Of a stretch of DNA of 48,882 nucleotides, positions 28,880 through 38,800 are shown piece after piece. The stretch is taken from positions 5,428-54,309 of the forward strand of contig KN805472.1 in NCBI GenBank assembly GCA_000818945.1. Reading direction: 5' to 3'. Both the position numbers and the translations under genes were made by a program. How positions within the stretch are numbered: position 1 is the first letter of the stretch; every line of letters starts with the position of its first letter. The notes beneath the pieces were generated by a model that saw only the letters and a program-made list of their open reading frames with translations, ran no database searches and was not told where the DNA came from. Source of the DNA: Schizochytrium sp. CCTCC M209059. Its lineage: Eukaryota; Sar; Bigyra; Thraustochytrida; Thraustochytriidae.

Positions 28880-31267
28880 ATGAGGGCAGCAGCGGCGGCG
28901 GCAGCGGCGGCGCTGCTGGTGGTCATGCTGATCGCAAGCGCGACGGCGCAGATGGCAGATCCGCTCATGCACTCGTGCGCCAGGGATGAGGCCAACTGCT
29001 GCTTCGACGCCGACTGGGAGAAAAAGGCCGCCTTCAGGTGCGAGCCCAACGAAGACGGCACCTACCCATGCTCCGTCAAAATCTCCATCAGCGCGTGGGC
29101 AGGCAGCTTTATCAACGTCTACCTGGCCAAGATCTTCATCGAGGAGTTCCTCGGCTACCCCGTCGAAATCACAGCCAACTTTACTGACTTCTCAGGCACC
29201 GTCGCCGAGCAGACCACGGACACCACCCCGGGCGTATGGGACCTCATGGCCTCGGGCGAAATCGACGCCAACCTCGAGTATTGGCCCTCCGGACACCAGG
29301 CCAACATCCAGAAATACGTCATCGACGAAGGCGTCGCCGTCCAAGCGGGAGGGAACGGCCTCGAGGGCCGCATCGGATGGTACATCCCCTCGCACATGCT
29401 CAACACAAACCCGTCCCTCGAATACTGGCGTGAACTCGGTGACCAGTCTGCCCTCTTCGACGACTCCGCGTCTACGCGCCCCTGCTGCATGAAGGACATC
29501 GAAAACCAGGACGAAAGCCTCCTGCCCTGCATGGCCTCAGTCGAGTATGGCGGTCCTACCGTCGCCAATAACAACGTCGAAACCTCCGAGCAGTGTACCA
29601 ATCCAAGCACCCAGAACGTCAACGTGAACCCCAGCCCCCGCTTCCTCGCCTCCGTCGAGGACTACTCGCAGCATGATAGCCAAATCATCCGCAATCTAGG
29701 TCTTGATTTCTCGGTCCAATTCTCCGGATCCGAGGAGAAATCGGTCGAGGCCGCTCTGAACGCCGCCGAGAATAATCTGCCCCTGCTCATGTACTTTTGG
29801 GCCCCGCATGGTCTTTTCCAAATGGCCGACTTTACCTACGTCCTGCTACCCATCAGTACCCCCGAGTGCATCTCGGCAGAGGCAACTGGCGACTCAGATT
29901 GCGGCTACCCCACAGATCTGCTTGCCAAGGCGTACTCGACGGCTTTTCAGAACTCCAAGCCTGATGCCGCGCAATTCATTACTGCCATGCAATATGAGAA
30001 CAACACGCAGCAAGAAGTCATGCTCGCAGCCCTTATGGGAGATTCCCCGCCCTCGCTTCATAACGTCACCTGCGATTGGGTCAAGACCTACACGTCCACT
30101 TGGGAGACCTGGACGAGCGCTGTAGAGACCCAGTTCGCCAACCAGACCTGGAAGGACGAGGAGCTCGAGCCTACTTACGTCGTCTGCCCTTGCAATGCCG
30201 ATGCCACGCGCGAGGTTGTCGAGATCTACAGCACCTCGGATTACACTGCAGAAGGCTACGTCACCATCGACGTCGACCCGAGCCCGTGCACGTCGGAACG
30301 CAGCTACAGCACCTACCGCACGCGCTGGACGACGCGCGAGCTGCCCACGGATGTCTACGAAGTCATCGACTGCGCTTACGTTCCCGAGGCCAGTGTGGAG
30401 CGCAGCGTCATCATTGCGCTTGCCGGTGTCGCCGTCGGCATTAACATGCTCTGCATGCTCGGCGCCTTCTTCTTCCGCAACCATGCCGCAGTGCGCACCG
30501 CGCGCCAGAAGACGCTCGTCATCATGCTTGTCGGCGGCTCTCTGCTCAACATCGCGGGTATCTTCGAGATCGGCGTGCCCACTTCGTACAAGTGCGGCCT
30601 CCGCTTCTCCTTTATGCTCTTTGGCTTCTTCAACTTTGTCGGAACTCTTCTCGTCAAGCAGTTCACCATTGTGTCTCTCATGAACAGCAAGTACATCATG
30701 GACAACCGCCAGACGCAGCAGGCTACATTTTTTCTGCGTTACGAGCTCGTCTCCGCCTTTCTCTTTTGCGGCCTCTGGCTCATCATCTGGACCTTTGTCG
30801 TTGGCTTTGACCCCGTCGCGGAGCAGGCCTCTACTTCGGTCGATGTTCAAGAGTACGTCTGCCCCACCAACACCCCTCTGCTTATGCTCATTATCGCCCT
30901 TTGCTACATCACCGTCGTCATCAGCTGCATCCTTGCCAACCAGACGCGCAATTTCAAGGGTCTCATCTTCCGCGAGGCAAAGTTCATGCTCTTTTCCAAC
31001 TACAACGTGGCCATCCTCACGGCCTTTTGTCTCTTTGTCGTCTTCACCGACGGAATCTCGCCGACGCTCAAGAGCCTCTTTGTCTCCGTCTGTGTTTTCT
31101 TTTGCACCGTCTCTTGTGCGCTTCTCGTCGTTGGCACGCGTGTTTACGCCGCGTACCGCAACCTGCCCACGGACAAGATTATGGACACCAGCTCCCTTGT
31201 CGGCGGCTCTATAGTTGGCAGCAGCGAGCACTCGACGCACGGTGTTAGGGCCGGGGTCGCTTTGTAA
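28880..31267 (+). CDS. Receptor 3: diverged OpuAC-like/class C 7TM GPCR paralog
   Basis: A 795-residue protein with the same architecture: a poly-Ala signal peptide (1-25), a Cys-rich start (SCARDEANCCF), and an OpuAC-like domain with GSFINVYLAKIFIEEFLGY, EYWPSGH (about 133), IGWYIPSH and MYFWAPHGLFQMADF. Seven helices run from about 507, with REAKFMLFSNYNV in TM6, and a Ser/Gly-rich tail follows. Protein identity to receptors 1 and 2 is clear, but DNA identity is patchy and third codon positions are more C-rich, so this copy split off earlier. The first-shell motif differs (WAPHG against WKPHG), and FV.EDNDP after IGW is replaced by MLNTNP, so ligand preference may differ. The open frame extends 347 codons upstream through low-complexity DNA and the N gap. 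I choose the ATG at 28880 because it has a good context (CACCATGA) and begins a signal peptide. Confidence 0.9.
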   Translation: MRAAAAAAAAALLVVMLIASATAQMADPLMHSCARDEANCCFDADWEKKAAFRCEPNEDGTYPCSVKISISAWAGSFINVYLAKIFIEEFLGYPVEITANFTDFSGTVAEQTTDTTPGVWDLMASGEIDANLEYWPSGHQANIQKYVIDEGVAVQAGGNGLEGRIGWYIPSHMLNTNPSLEYWRELGDQSALFDDSASTRPCCMKDIENQDESLLPCMASVEYGGPTVANNNVETSEQCTNPSTQNVNVNPSPRFLASVEDYSQHDSQIIRNLGLDFSVQFSGSEEKSVEAALNAAENNLPLLMYFWAPHGLFQMADFTYVLLPISTPECISAEATGDSDCGYPTDLLAKAYSTAFQNSKPDAAQFITAMQYENNTQQEVMLAALMGDSPPSLHNVTCDWVKTYTSTWETWTSAVETQFANQTWKDEELEPTYVVCPCNADATREVVEIYSTSDYTAEGYVTIDVDPSPCTSERSYSTYRTRWTTRELPTDVYEVIDCAYVPEASVERSVIIALAGVAVGINMLCMLGAFFFRNHAAVRTARQKTLVIMLVGGSLLNIAGIFEIGVPTSYKCGLRFSFMLFGFFNFVGTLLVKQFTIVSLMNSKYIMDNRQTQQATFFLRYELVSAFLFCGLWLIIWTFVVGFDPVAEQASTSVDVQEYVCPTNTPLLMLIIALCYITVVISCILANQTRNFKGLIFREAKFMLFSNYNVAILTAFCLFVVFTDGISPTLKSLFVSVCVFFCTVSCALLVVGTRVYAAYRNLPTDKIMDTSSLVGGSIVGSSEHSTHGVRAGVAL

Positions 31268-32030
31268 CTATCAATATCTGTCGTCTTGTGTTCATCCCCC
31301 CTTTGCTCTGCTTTCGTTCTTCCACCTGATACGGGGGTTAAAGGCCTCGCGGCATGAAGTGCGTTTTTAGCGTGGGACAGTGAAGGCGCGTGTATCTGTA
31401 TCTGTGAATACGCACGGGGCAGACCTCACTCGCTCTGCCAAAAACGAAAACGAGCTTCGATGTGTGGGTTTGCAGTCGGTGCTTCTCCGAAGTTGTGGGT
31501 TGAGTATTATTGCTGTAGAGGCCGCGCAGGAGCGAGACGGGCTGAGCTGTGTGTCCGAAAGGCTTACCTTACACACACTGTACGTCCGAGATAGGCCAAA
31601 AAAGGCAAACGAATCACTTGGAGACAAATCTTTGCCGGCTGACCACGGCAACAACAAGACAAGAAGAGGCTGGTCGTGCAAGTTGCGTTTCGGAGCAAAA
31701 TCCTGGCCAAAAACAGATCCGCATTTTCTCTGCTTCGTTTTACAATTGGCTGGCATTTCCTCTGTCTTCTCTTCTAGAGAAGAAAAGCAAGAACGGGTGA
31801 CGGACGAGTCTAGCTGCCAAGAACAGCCATCCTGCTCTGCTCCCAAGAGCAACCACCCTTGCTCCCATCCGATCCCTCAGAAGTTCGTTGATCTCATTGA
31901 TCTCATTTCATCTCATTTCATCTCATTGATCTTATTCATTCATTCATTTCATCTCATTGATCTTATTCATTTCATCTCATTGATCTCTCATTCATCCCAC
32001 AAACCCGAATCAACCTGACCTTGGCCAACG
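31268..32030. other. Receptor 3 to methyltransferase spacer
   Basis: The first half is unremarkable. Bases 31890-31995 are a run of TCTCAT/TCATT units ending about 36 bases before the next ATG, and probably form the 5' leader of the methyltransferase gene. No gene was recognised. Confidence 0.55.
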
Positions 32031-32928
32031 ATGGCGCACACGGCGGCGTCGGAGACCGAGGCTGGCGAAGCCTCGCTCGCGCTCGTGCCTTTCTCGTGAG
32101 TTCGTCCTCCCGCGCCGCGCTGCCCTCGGCCCCGAGCTAACCCGCAGCCCGCCTGCCTGCCTGCCTCGCTGCGAGACGCCGTGCTCCTGTCATGTCATGT
32201 CATGTCATGTCTTGTCATGTCGTGTCATGTCATGGCTGCCCTCCCTGCGCGTCCCCGCTCGTCCATCTGCGCCCCCGCCGACCCGCACGGAGCGCAGCGC
32301 GGCGAGCCCTTTCCACGACCCGAAGCAGCTCGCGGAGCGCTTCTTCGACTTCGGCGACTTCGCGGTGCGCGTGCGGCAGGCCTGGCTGCCCGACGGCAAG
32401 GGCGGCACCGAGCTCGGCTTCGGCGCCGCCGTGTACGAGGCCGCCTTCGTGCTCGCGGACTGGCTGGGCCGCGACCGCGCGCGCGTGCGCGGCCAGCGCG
32501 CGCTGGAGCTGGGCGCGGGCGTGGGGCTGGTGTCCGTGGCCGCGGCCAAGCTCGGCGCGCGCGAGGGGGTGGCCAGCGACGGCCCGTGGCCTGCCGCAGG
32601 CTGCGCTGGGGCGACGCGGACGCGCACCGCGCGCTCGGCCGCTTCGACATCGTGCTGGGCAGCGACATCGTGGCCAGGCCCTACCGCGACCACTTCCCCG
32701 CGCTGCGCGAGTCGCTGCTGGCGCTCACGCGCCCCGGCGGCGCGCTCATCCTGGCGCAGAAGCCGCGCTGCCCCGAGGAGCGCGTCTTCTTGGACGCCCT
32801 CGCGGAGGACCCGGCCTCCGCCGCGCCTGCTGCACGCGGACTTCGAGCGCGAGAACATCTCGGTATGGGTCTTCCGCCGCCTGGACGCCGCGGCCGCGAC
32901 CTCTGCGGCGCCGCCGGAGTCCTCGTGA
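32031..32928 (+). pseudogene. METTL21-like protein methyltransferase with two frame breaks
   Basis: Exon 1 is 32031-32095 (MAHTAASETEAGEAS...), with a GTGAGT donor at 32096. An acceptor at 32296-32297 joins it in phase 2 to SAASPFHDPKQLAERF. The open frame then shows a Methyltransf_16 (METTL21-type lysine methyltransferase) start: LPDGKGGTELGFGAAVYEAA and the SAM-binding ALELGAGVGLVS. Around 32575-32600 the family sequence moves to the -1 frame (RRLRWGD, FDIVLGSDIVARPY, GGALILAQKP). Near 32810-32835 it returns to the first frame (HADFERENISVWVFRRL) and ends at 32926-32928. The segment between the SDG motif and RRLRWGD also looks about 15 residues too short. The breaks cancel, so a full-length but locally scrambled frame exists. 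Either the very GC-rich sequence has assembly errors or this is a decaying gene. The intron contains CATGT repeats. Confidence 0.72.
32194..32234. repeat. (CATGT)n repeat inside the methyltransferase intron
   Basis: Copies of CATGT with single-base variants lie within the predicted 32096-32297 intron. Confidence 0.85.
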
Positions 32929-34577
32929 TCGCGGAGACGGAGGAAGGCTTGCGTGCAGACGACGTATAAAATAGGAGTACGTACTCCTTGGATGGACGGA
33001 TGGATGCCCAGCCCAGACCAACCCGGTCAATCTTTGGCCGCGGCTCAGCTTGGCAAGAAAAACAAGCTGGGTAGTCGTCAGTTGACGCCTGCCCGGGCGA
33101 CGAAGAGGGTCCCGCGATGGAAAGCTTGCGAGATGACAAAGAAATGTAGTAGAGTATGACACAATATCGATGACATCCACATTCAGAACCCGCTGTGCTT
33201 GCTGGCCGTGCCTGCCGGACGGTCGGCCGATTGACCGACCGACGACTGGCCAGTCGCCAGCGAACGGCCGCGCAAACGACCTCCGCATCTCGTCGCATCT
33301 CACCGCAGCAGCCTCGACGATCGGTGATCGCAGTTAGGCGGTGGCGACGGCCCCCGCCATCGCCTCGTCGCGGCCCAAGACATCCTCTTCTTCCTGTACG
33401 TATGCGCCTCGCGCAAGCTTGCGCGACACAACATGAGCGGCAGGGTCTTGCTTGTCTGTCTCCTCCGGCGACTGCGACCGCTAAGAGGCCGCGCGATCCG
33501 ATCCGATCCGATCCGATCTGATCTGATCTCAAGTCCGCGAGAGCGAGTTCTTGAGATTTCTCGAGAGCGAGGTGTGGAGATTTCTCGAGAGCGAGTTCTG
33601 GCGATGTCTAGAGAGCGAGTTCTAGAGATTTCTGGAGAGCGAGTTCTGTCTCGCTGACTGATCAAGCAAGCGCCAGCAAGGCGCTGGCATCCCGCACAGC
33701 TGCAGCCCGCCGACCCGGTCCGACCGGCCGGCAGGCAAGCAAAGAGACAGACGCCACGTCTGCGCCTCCGCGCGAATTCGCGCGCCGCAGTTCCCGCGCA
33801 GAACCGGCGTCAGGAGCGCTCGTCGAGAAGACCAAAACTCGTGTCGCTCGTCCAGAAGACAAGAAATCCTCGCGCTCGTGCGTCCCCTCCCCCTCCGCCT
33901 CCGCCCCCTTCCCTCCGCTTTGCCGCGCCCGGCGCAGATCGCGCCCGCGCTTGAGTGAGCTTCTCGACGCGCAGCCGGCAGTGCGTGCGCCCTCCCTCGC
34001 GCGGCCCCTTCTGTGTCCTCCTCCTCTCTGACGAAAGATCCGCCGCTGTGGCACACTGTGTAGCTGCGGTAGGGCGGACCCTGCCCCAGAGGTGGTGTGT
34101 GACTCACCGATGTTTACTTTTTGTATGCTAGGCCTGACACTGACCAGTAGATAGATCTTCGCCGATTCTCGTGTTCGTCGATTCCCCCACCAGTGGCAGC
34201 ATGGATTTCGCAGAAGGTCTTTTCGCAAGATACTTCACTTGCTCAGCCTATCGTTTCTAGTCGTCACCTGCCGTCAACAAGTCGAGCACTGGGACGGGGA
34301 CGGCTCTGTCCTATGCGATGCGAATGCGATGCGATGCGCGATGCGACGCGACGCGACGCGATGCGATGCATGCCATGAATGCGAGGCGAGGCATGCGAGG
34401 CAAGGCGAAGCGACCCGAGGCAAGGCAAGGCAAGGCAAGGCAGACCGCGATCGAGCGCGGGAGGCTGAGCTCGCGGCAGAGGCGCGACGAGCGAGCGGCT
34501 GCAGACGGCGAGCGGGCGAGCAGGGCGTGCAGGGCGTGCAGGGCGTGCTAGGCAGGACAGCGACTGCGACTGCGACG
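32929..34577. other. Methyltransferase to Cys-rich gene spacer
   Basis: About 1.6 kb with a GATCC/GATCT run (about 33497-33530), a 24-bp minisatellite (33539-33655), GATGC/GACGC-type pentamers (about 34315-34375) and a short GCAAG array (about 34422-34441). Open frames on both strands are low-complexity. No gene was recognised. Confidence 0.5.
33539..33655. repeat. 24-bp minisatellite, five copies
   Basis: Copies start at 33539, 33563, 33587, 33611 and 33635. The core is GAGAGCGAGTTCT followed by GATTTCTC-like sequence, with point differences between copies. The length is a multiple of three, so both strands stay open (for example ERVLEISR repeats). No other gene-like signal is present. Confidence 0.9.
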
Positions 34578-35400
34578 ATGGTCAAGCTCGCGGCGACGGT
34601 GCTGGCCGTGGTGGCGGCGGCGGTGGCGGGGCGCGAGACGCTGCGCGTCGGGGCGGGCCAGGTCGAGGCTCTGGGCAGCGCCAAGACGCCCGTGGCCTGC
34701 TGGAAGGACACGTCCACGCGGGGGCCCGCGCACGTGCCCAAGTCCTGCGGCAAGGACCTCGAGCTCTCCGGCCTGCTGTGCTACCCGGCGTGCCTCGAAG
34801 GATACAGGTGAGTTGGAGAAAGTAAAGAGGGGAAAAGATCGAAGGCCAGCCTACCCACGAACCACAAGAGAGCAGCCAGAGAAGACTGACGCTTGCTTGG
34901 CTTGGTCCGCTTTGGTCCTCCAATCCCACCAAATCTGTGTCCTCCCGTATCATCGCAGCGGCGTGGGGCCCATGTGCTGGGAGACCTGCAAAGAGGGAGA
35001 GCACGACGCCGGTGTCCTCTGCTACGAGAATAACAGGACGGTTCACATCAAGCACACGTACGGCCGTGGCACCGGCTCCGTGCCCTCGTGCGGCGAGGAC
35101 GAGGACCAAGACTGGTCCTCGCTCGGCTTTTGCTTCCCCAAGTGTCCCGATGACGCCGCCGGCATCGGCCCCGTCTGCTGGGACAAGTGCACGGGCAGCT
35201 TCCCGGCCGAGGGCGGGCCGCTCTGCTGCAGCTCCGACGAGGTTTGCCACTCTGAGCTCTACAACCTCACCGTCAACCTCCCCATGCACATTGCGCAGGC
35301 CGTGCTCGACGGCAAGAGCATCCGCAAGGAGATCAAGGACATCAAGGTCATCGTGGACGACATTCTCGGCTACGAGCTGCCTCTTTGCCACAACACCTAA
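34578..35400 (+). CDS. Secreted Cys-rich protein with GxGPxCWxxC repeats
   Basis: Two exons: 34578-34807 and 34959-35400, joined in phase 2 across a 151-bp GTGAGT...CAG intron, giving 223 residues. An Ala/Val-rich signal peptide (about 1-18) is followed by Cys-paired modules: PVACWKDTS...LLCYPACLEGY, then SGVGPMCWETC with GVLCY, then LGFCFPKCP, then AGIGPVCWDKC with GPLCCSS. The splice joins two parts of one module (EGY to SGVGPMCW), which supports it strongly. Similar GxGPxCW modules occur, as I recall, in secreted or surface proteins of oomycetes, ciliates and dinoflagellates with no firm function. The last about 60 residues lack Cys until a final PLCHNT. The role is unknown; it is probably extracellular or luminal. 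Confidence 0.8.
34808..34958 (+). other. Intron of the Cys-rich protein gene
   Basis: GTGAGT donor and a pyrimidine-rich CATCGCAG acceptor. Splitting the Ser codon AG|C restores a continuous module. Confidence 0.85.
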
Positions 35401-35865
35401 GTCGCCGCTGCGCGCACGTGCCCAAAGGATCTGTCTGAATTGATCAGCAATACTAGAATCTGCGAGCAACTTCTCTTGTCTTGCTCACAGTTAGTAGTAC
35501 GACCAAGGGAGTACGTAGGCCTATCTAAAGATCCTATCTAAAGATCTAACGAATGCTAAAAAAAAATTATCCACTCAACGAAAAATCTTCCGAGTCTCTG
35601 AGCCTCTCGCTGCGCTTGAGCAAATACGTGACAAGGAATACAATCACGCTTCAACGTGTGAGAGCAAAAAAGTAATTTGTATACGAATTAGGGAGGGAGG
35701 GAGGGAGGGATTGATTGATGGTTTGATTGATTGATTGAACGATTGAACGATTGAAGGGATGGTTTGCTTTCTCTCCCTTACTCTTTTGTCGTGGGAGGAG
35801 AAGAAAAAGAGGGGGAAAAGACACCGGGACCCGGCTGGGGCTGCAGCTTGATTTCTTTCTCTAGC
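35401..35865. other. 3' flanks of Cys-rich gene and TIMELESS
   Basis: Converging 3' ends with a TAGGCCTA motif (35516-35523), GGGA repeats (about 35691-35710) and GATT repeats (about 35711-35755). No gene was seen. Confidence 0.55.
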
Positions 35866-38800
35866 CTAAGGCAAGAGATCCATCGTTGCCGACGTCATGG
35901 CCTCTGCTGCTGCGGCCCGCACCTGCTCCATATCGAATTTGGCCATCGCTCTGTCAAAAGAAATCTTGTCAATCTCGATCAAAGAGTTCTGGGCCGCCGC
36001 CGCCTTCCTGACCTCAGCAAGCGTAGCCGGCAACTTTTCGCGCACCACAGCCAGTTTGGCCGGCGCAATGTGCCAAAAGTGACATTGCAGGCGCCAACCA
36101 AGCTTACGTAAAAGCTCCTCGCACATTTCAATCCACGCATAATGCTCAGCCTTCTCAGGAATGAGAACGCAAGAGTCTGCCGCGATCACGGCCTCGATCC
36201 ACGCCAGCGCAGCTTCTTGACCCTTGTTCACGACCTCGAGCATCGCACGCCTAACAGAGCCCTCGATCCATCCGGCACTCGCTGCCACAGAATCCTCTTC
36301 CGTTGGTTCCTCGCCCCGGACCGCTGCCTCAAACTCATCGTCTTTAAGCCGCAGGCGATGGACGAGAGCCTCAATCTCGTCCTCCGAACGTCCGGCTTGC
36401 TGGAGCGCCGCTTCGCAGGCCAGCATCTTGTACACGGAATCGGGAAAGGCACGAGAGAGGTCTGCGAAGCTGGCCATGACCTGCTTGCGTTCCTCCGCGG
36501 ACCACGCAGTCGTCGCAAGCGGGTTGCGCTCATTCTGCGCAGTCTTGCGTCGCTTCACGATGCCACTAAAGCCAACATTGTCAAGATCCGCCTCCATCTC
36601 GCTCTCGCTGCTGCTACTGCTGCTGCTGGCCTCAAGGTCGTTCTCGGCAACCTTTCGACTACGACGGGCAGCAGACTTGATTCGCCGCCGCTTGCGAACC
36701 GTTTTCGTCACCTTACGAGTAGCACGCTTGCCCTCTTCGTCCGTCGAGGCTTCCTCTTCAACCTCTTCGTCCTCCTCGTAACTCTCAAAGCCGCCCTCAT
36801 CGTCGTCGTCGTCGTCGTTATCGCTATTGTAAAGCGCGCGACGCCTTTCCTCGCGACGCTTCTCCTTTGCTAGTTTCTTCTGCCGACGCTCCTCGCGACG
36901 ACGGTCCTCCTCCTCCTCGCGAAGGCGTCGACGCTCGTCGCGAATGCGTGCGCGGCGATCGTCTGGGTTCTCGTAGTGCCAAAGCATCTGCTCATTCTCG
37001 CCCTTGGTCCGCCAAAAGAGAATCTCCGCGAAGGCGAGAGGGTTCGAGGAGGCGTGTGCAAAGAACTCGGACACAATCGTGCGAAGAGTCTTACACAGAT
37101 TGGGCCGCGAAGCGCTGTACTCACGGAGTGCACGGCTGTACACGCTAAAGAGAGTCACGTGCCACAACGCAGGTGAGTTGTTGAAGCGCGCAGCCTCCCC
37201 AAAAAACTTGGGCACCACCTTGTCCTGCAAGTAATGCAGCTGCGCCTCGCTCGCCGACCCTGGCACGCGTGCAGGGTCAATGAGCACACTGAGATTCTCC
37301 AAGATACCATTTGTGTTGAAAAGACGCACGATCGAGTCGACCTGCATTTCGCGCTCGTTATCCTGGGCCAAAAGCCGAGCGCGATGTTCCGCAAGCATGC
37401 GCTCTTCCTCATCGCGTTGCGCCTGCGCAGCAGCCTCATCCTCATCGTCCTCGTCCTCATTGTCCTCGCCGGTTCCATTGGCTTCCTCGTGCTCGAGAAA
37501 GGCGTCCACGCTTGCAAGCGAGTGTGTCTTCATCACGGCCTCCATGTGCCGCCAGCGATGCAACAGCATTGCTGGCGTCCGCGTGGCGCCAAAGATGGGA
37601 CCGAGGGCGTCGTCCTTGAGCGTCTTGCGAAAAGCCGCCACGTTGACGCCACTGCTGCCGACGTTGGCCTCGATGTCCTTGACGGCCTCGGCGAGAGCCA
37701 TCGTCTCTTCGCCGGACCAGGCTTTACCCATGAGACGCGCAGCTGCCGACTTGGTCTTCTTCTTGTGTCCCTGTTGCCCATCGGCGCCTGGGACGAGCGC
37801 TCGCGCGCCGCGACGCTTTCTCCGCACGACCACGTGCTCTTCGTCCATTTGCGACATGATCTGCAGCATCGAAGCGCTCAAGGCGGCCATGTGAGCCATG
37901 TTGAGCCACGACGAGGTCGAAGGGTCCCACTGCCGCATGTATCGCGGGACGAGTTCCCACTGAAACGAGGTGTAAAACACGCTGTTGCGCAGACGTTTGC
38001 AAAAGGCGCGGTCCGCATTGTCCTCGCCTGCCTCGCCATCCTCCCCCTCACTTTCTTGAAGCATCGTCTCCAGAAGCTGCACCATGGCGCTGAGCATGCG
38101 GAGGCAATTTTGCAGCTCGCGAGGACGCTTGTTTGACTCGTGCTGCTCGCAGCTGCTAATCAGAAGCTGAAATGTCCACGCGTCCATTGTGGCCAGGAGC
38201 GGCGACTTTTGCCATACAACGTCCTCAAGCCCCCCCTGTGTTTCGAGACGGCGGCGCTCAAAGCCCATGCAAAACCCGGCAAGCCACACAAATTGGTAAT
38301 GATCCGTCGGCAACACGCGTTGGTCCTCGCGACGAAAATCCTGCTTGAGAGCTCGGAAAAGGGGCCCATAGCAGCGCGCGATCACTTCGGTGCAGAGATC
38401 GCCTTGCACACGACGAAGACGACGGCTCGCAGTCGTGGCGCGCACATCGTTGCCAATCACATGGACGTCGTTGGCAAGTTGGTCGGCTGCGTCTTTGTCG
38501 CGTCGCTGGGTTTTGGTCCTGACGCCCGTTTTGGCGCCGAGAGCGCCACTGGCACTGCTGTGCGCGCCGCCCGTGAGCCCAAATGCGCTTCTTACAACAC
38601 CTTGGCCCATGCCCGTGCCGGCGACTTTGATGTTGCCGCCAAAGCGCGAGTGTCGCGTCGACAATGTCTTGTTTGCTTGCACACGCTTCGCTCGCATTTT
38701 CAGGTGCAGCGACTTGAGACGATCAGCGCTCGCCGCAGACGCAGCAGAAACGGCGCCAGTATCCGTTGGGGCAGACGAGGACGAGGACGAGGACGACACG

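Noticed and set aside
33433..33665. ERVLEISR-type repeat protein
   Set aside because: A 24-bp minisatellite keeps both strands open by length alone; no start context or conserved flank.
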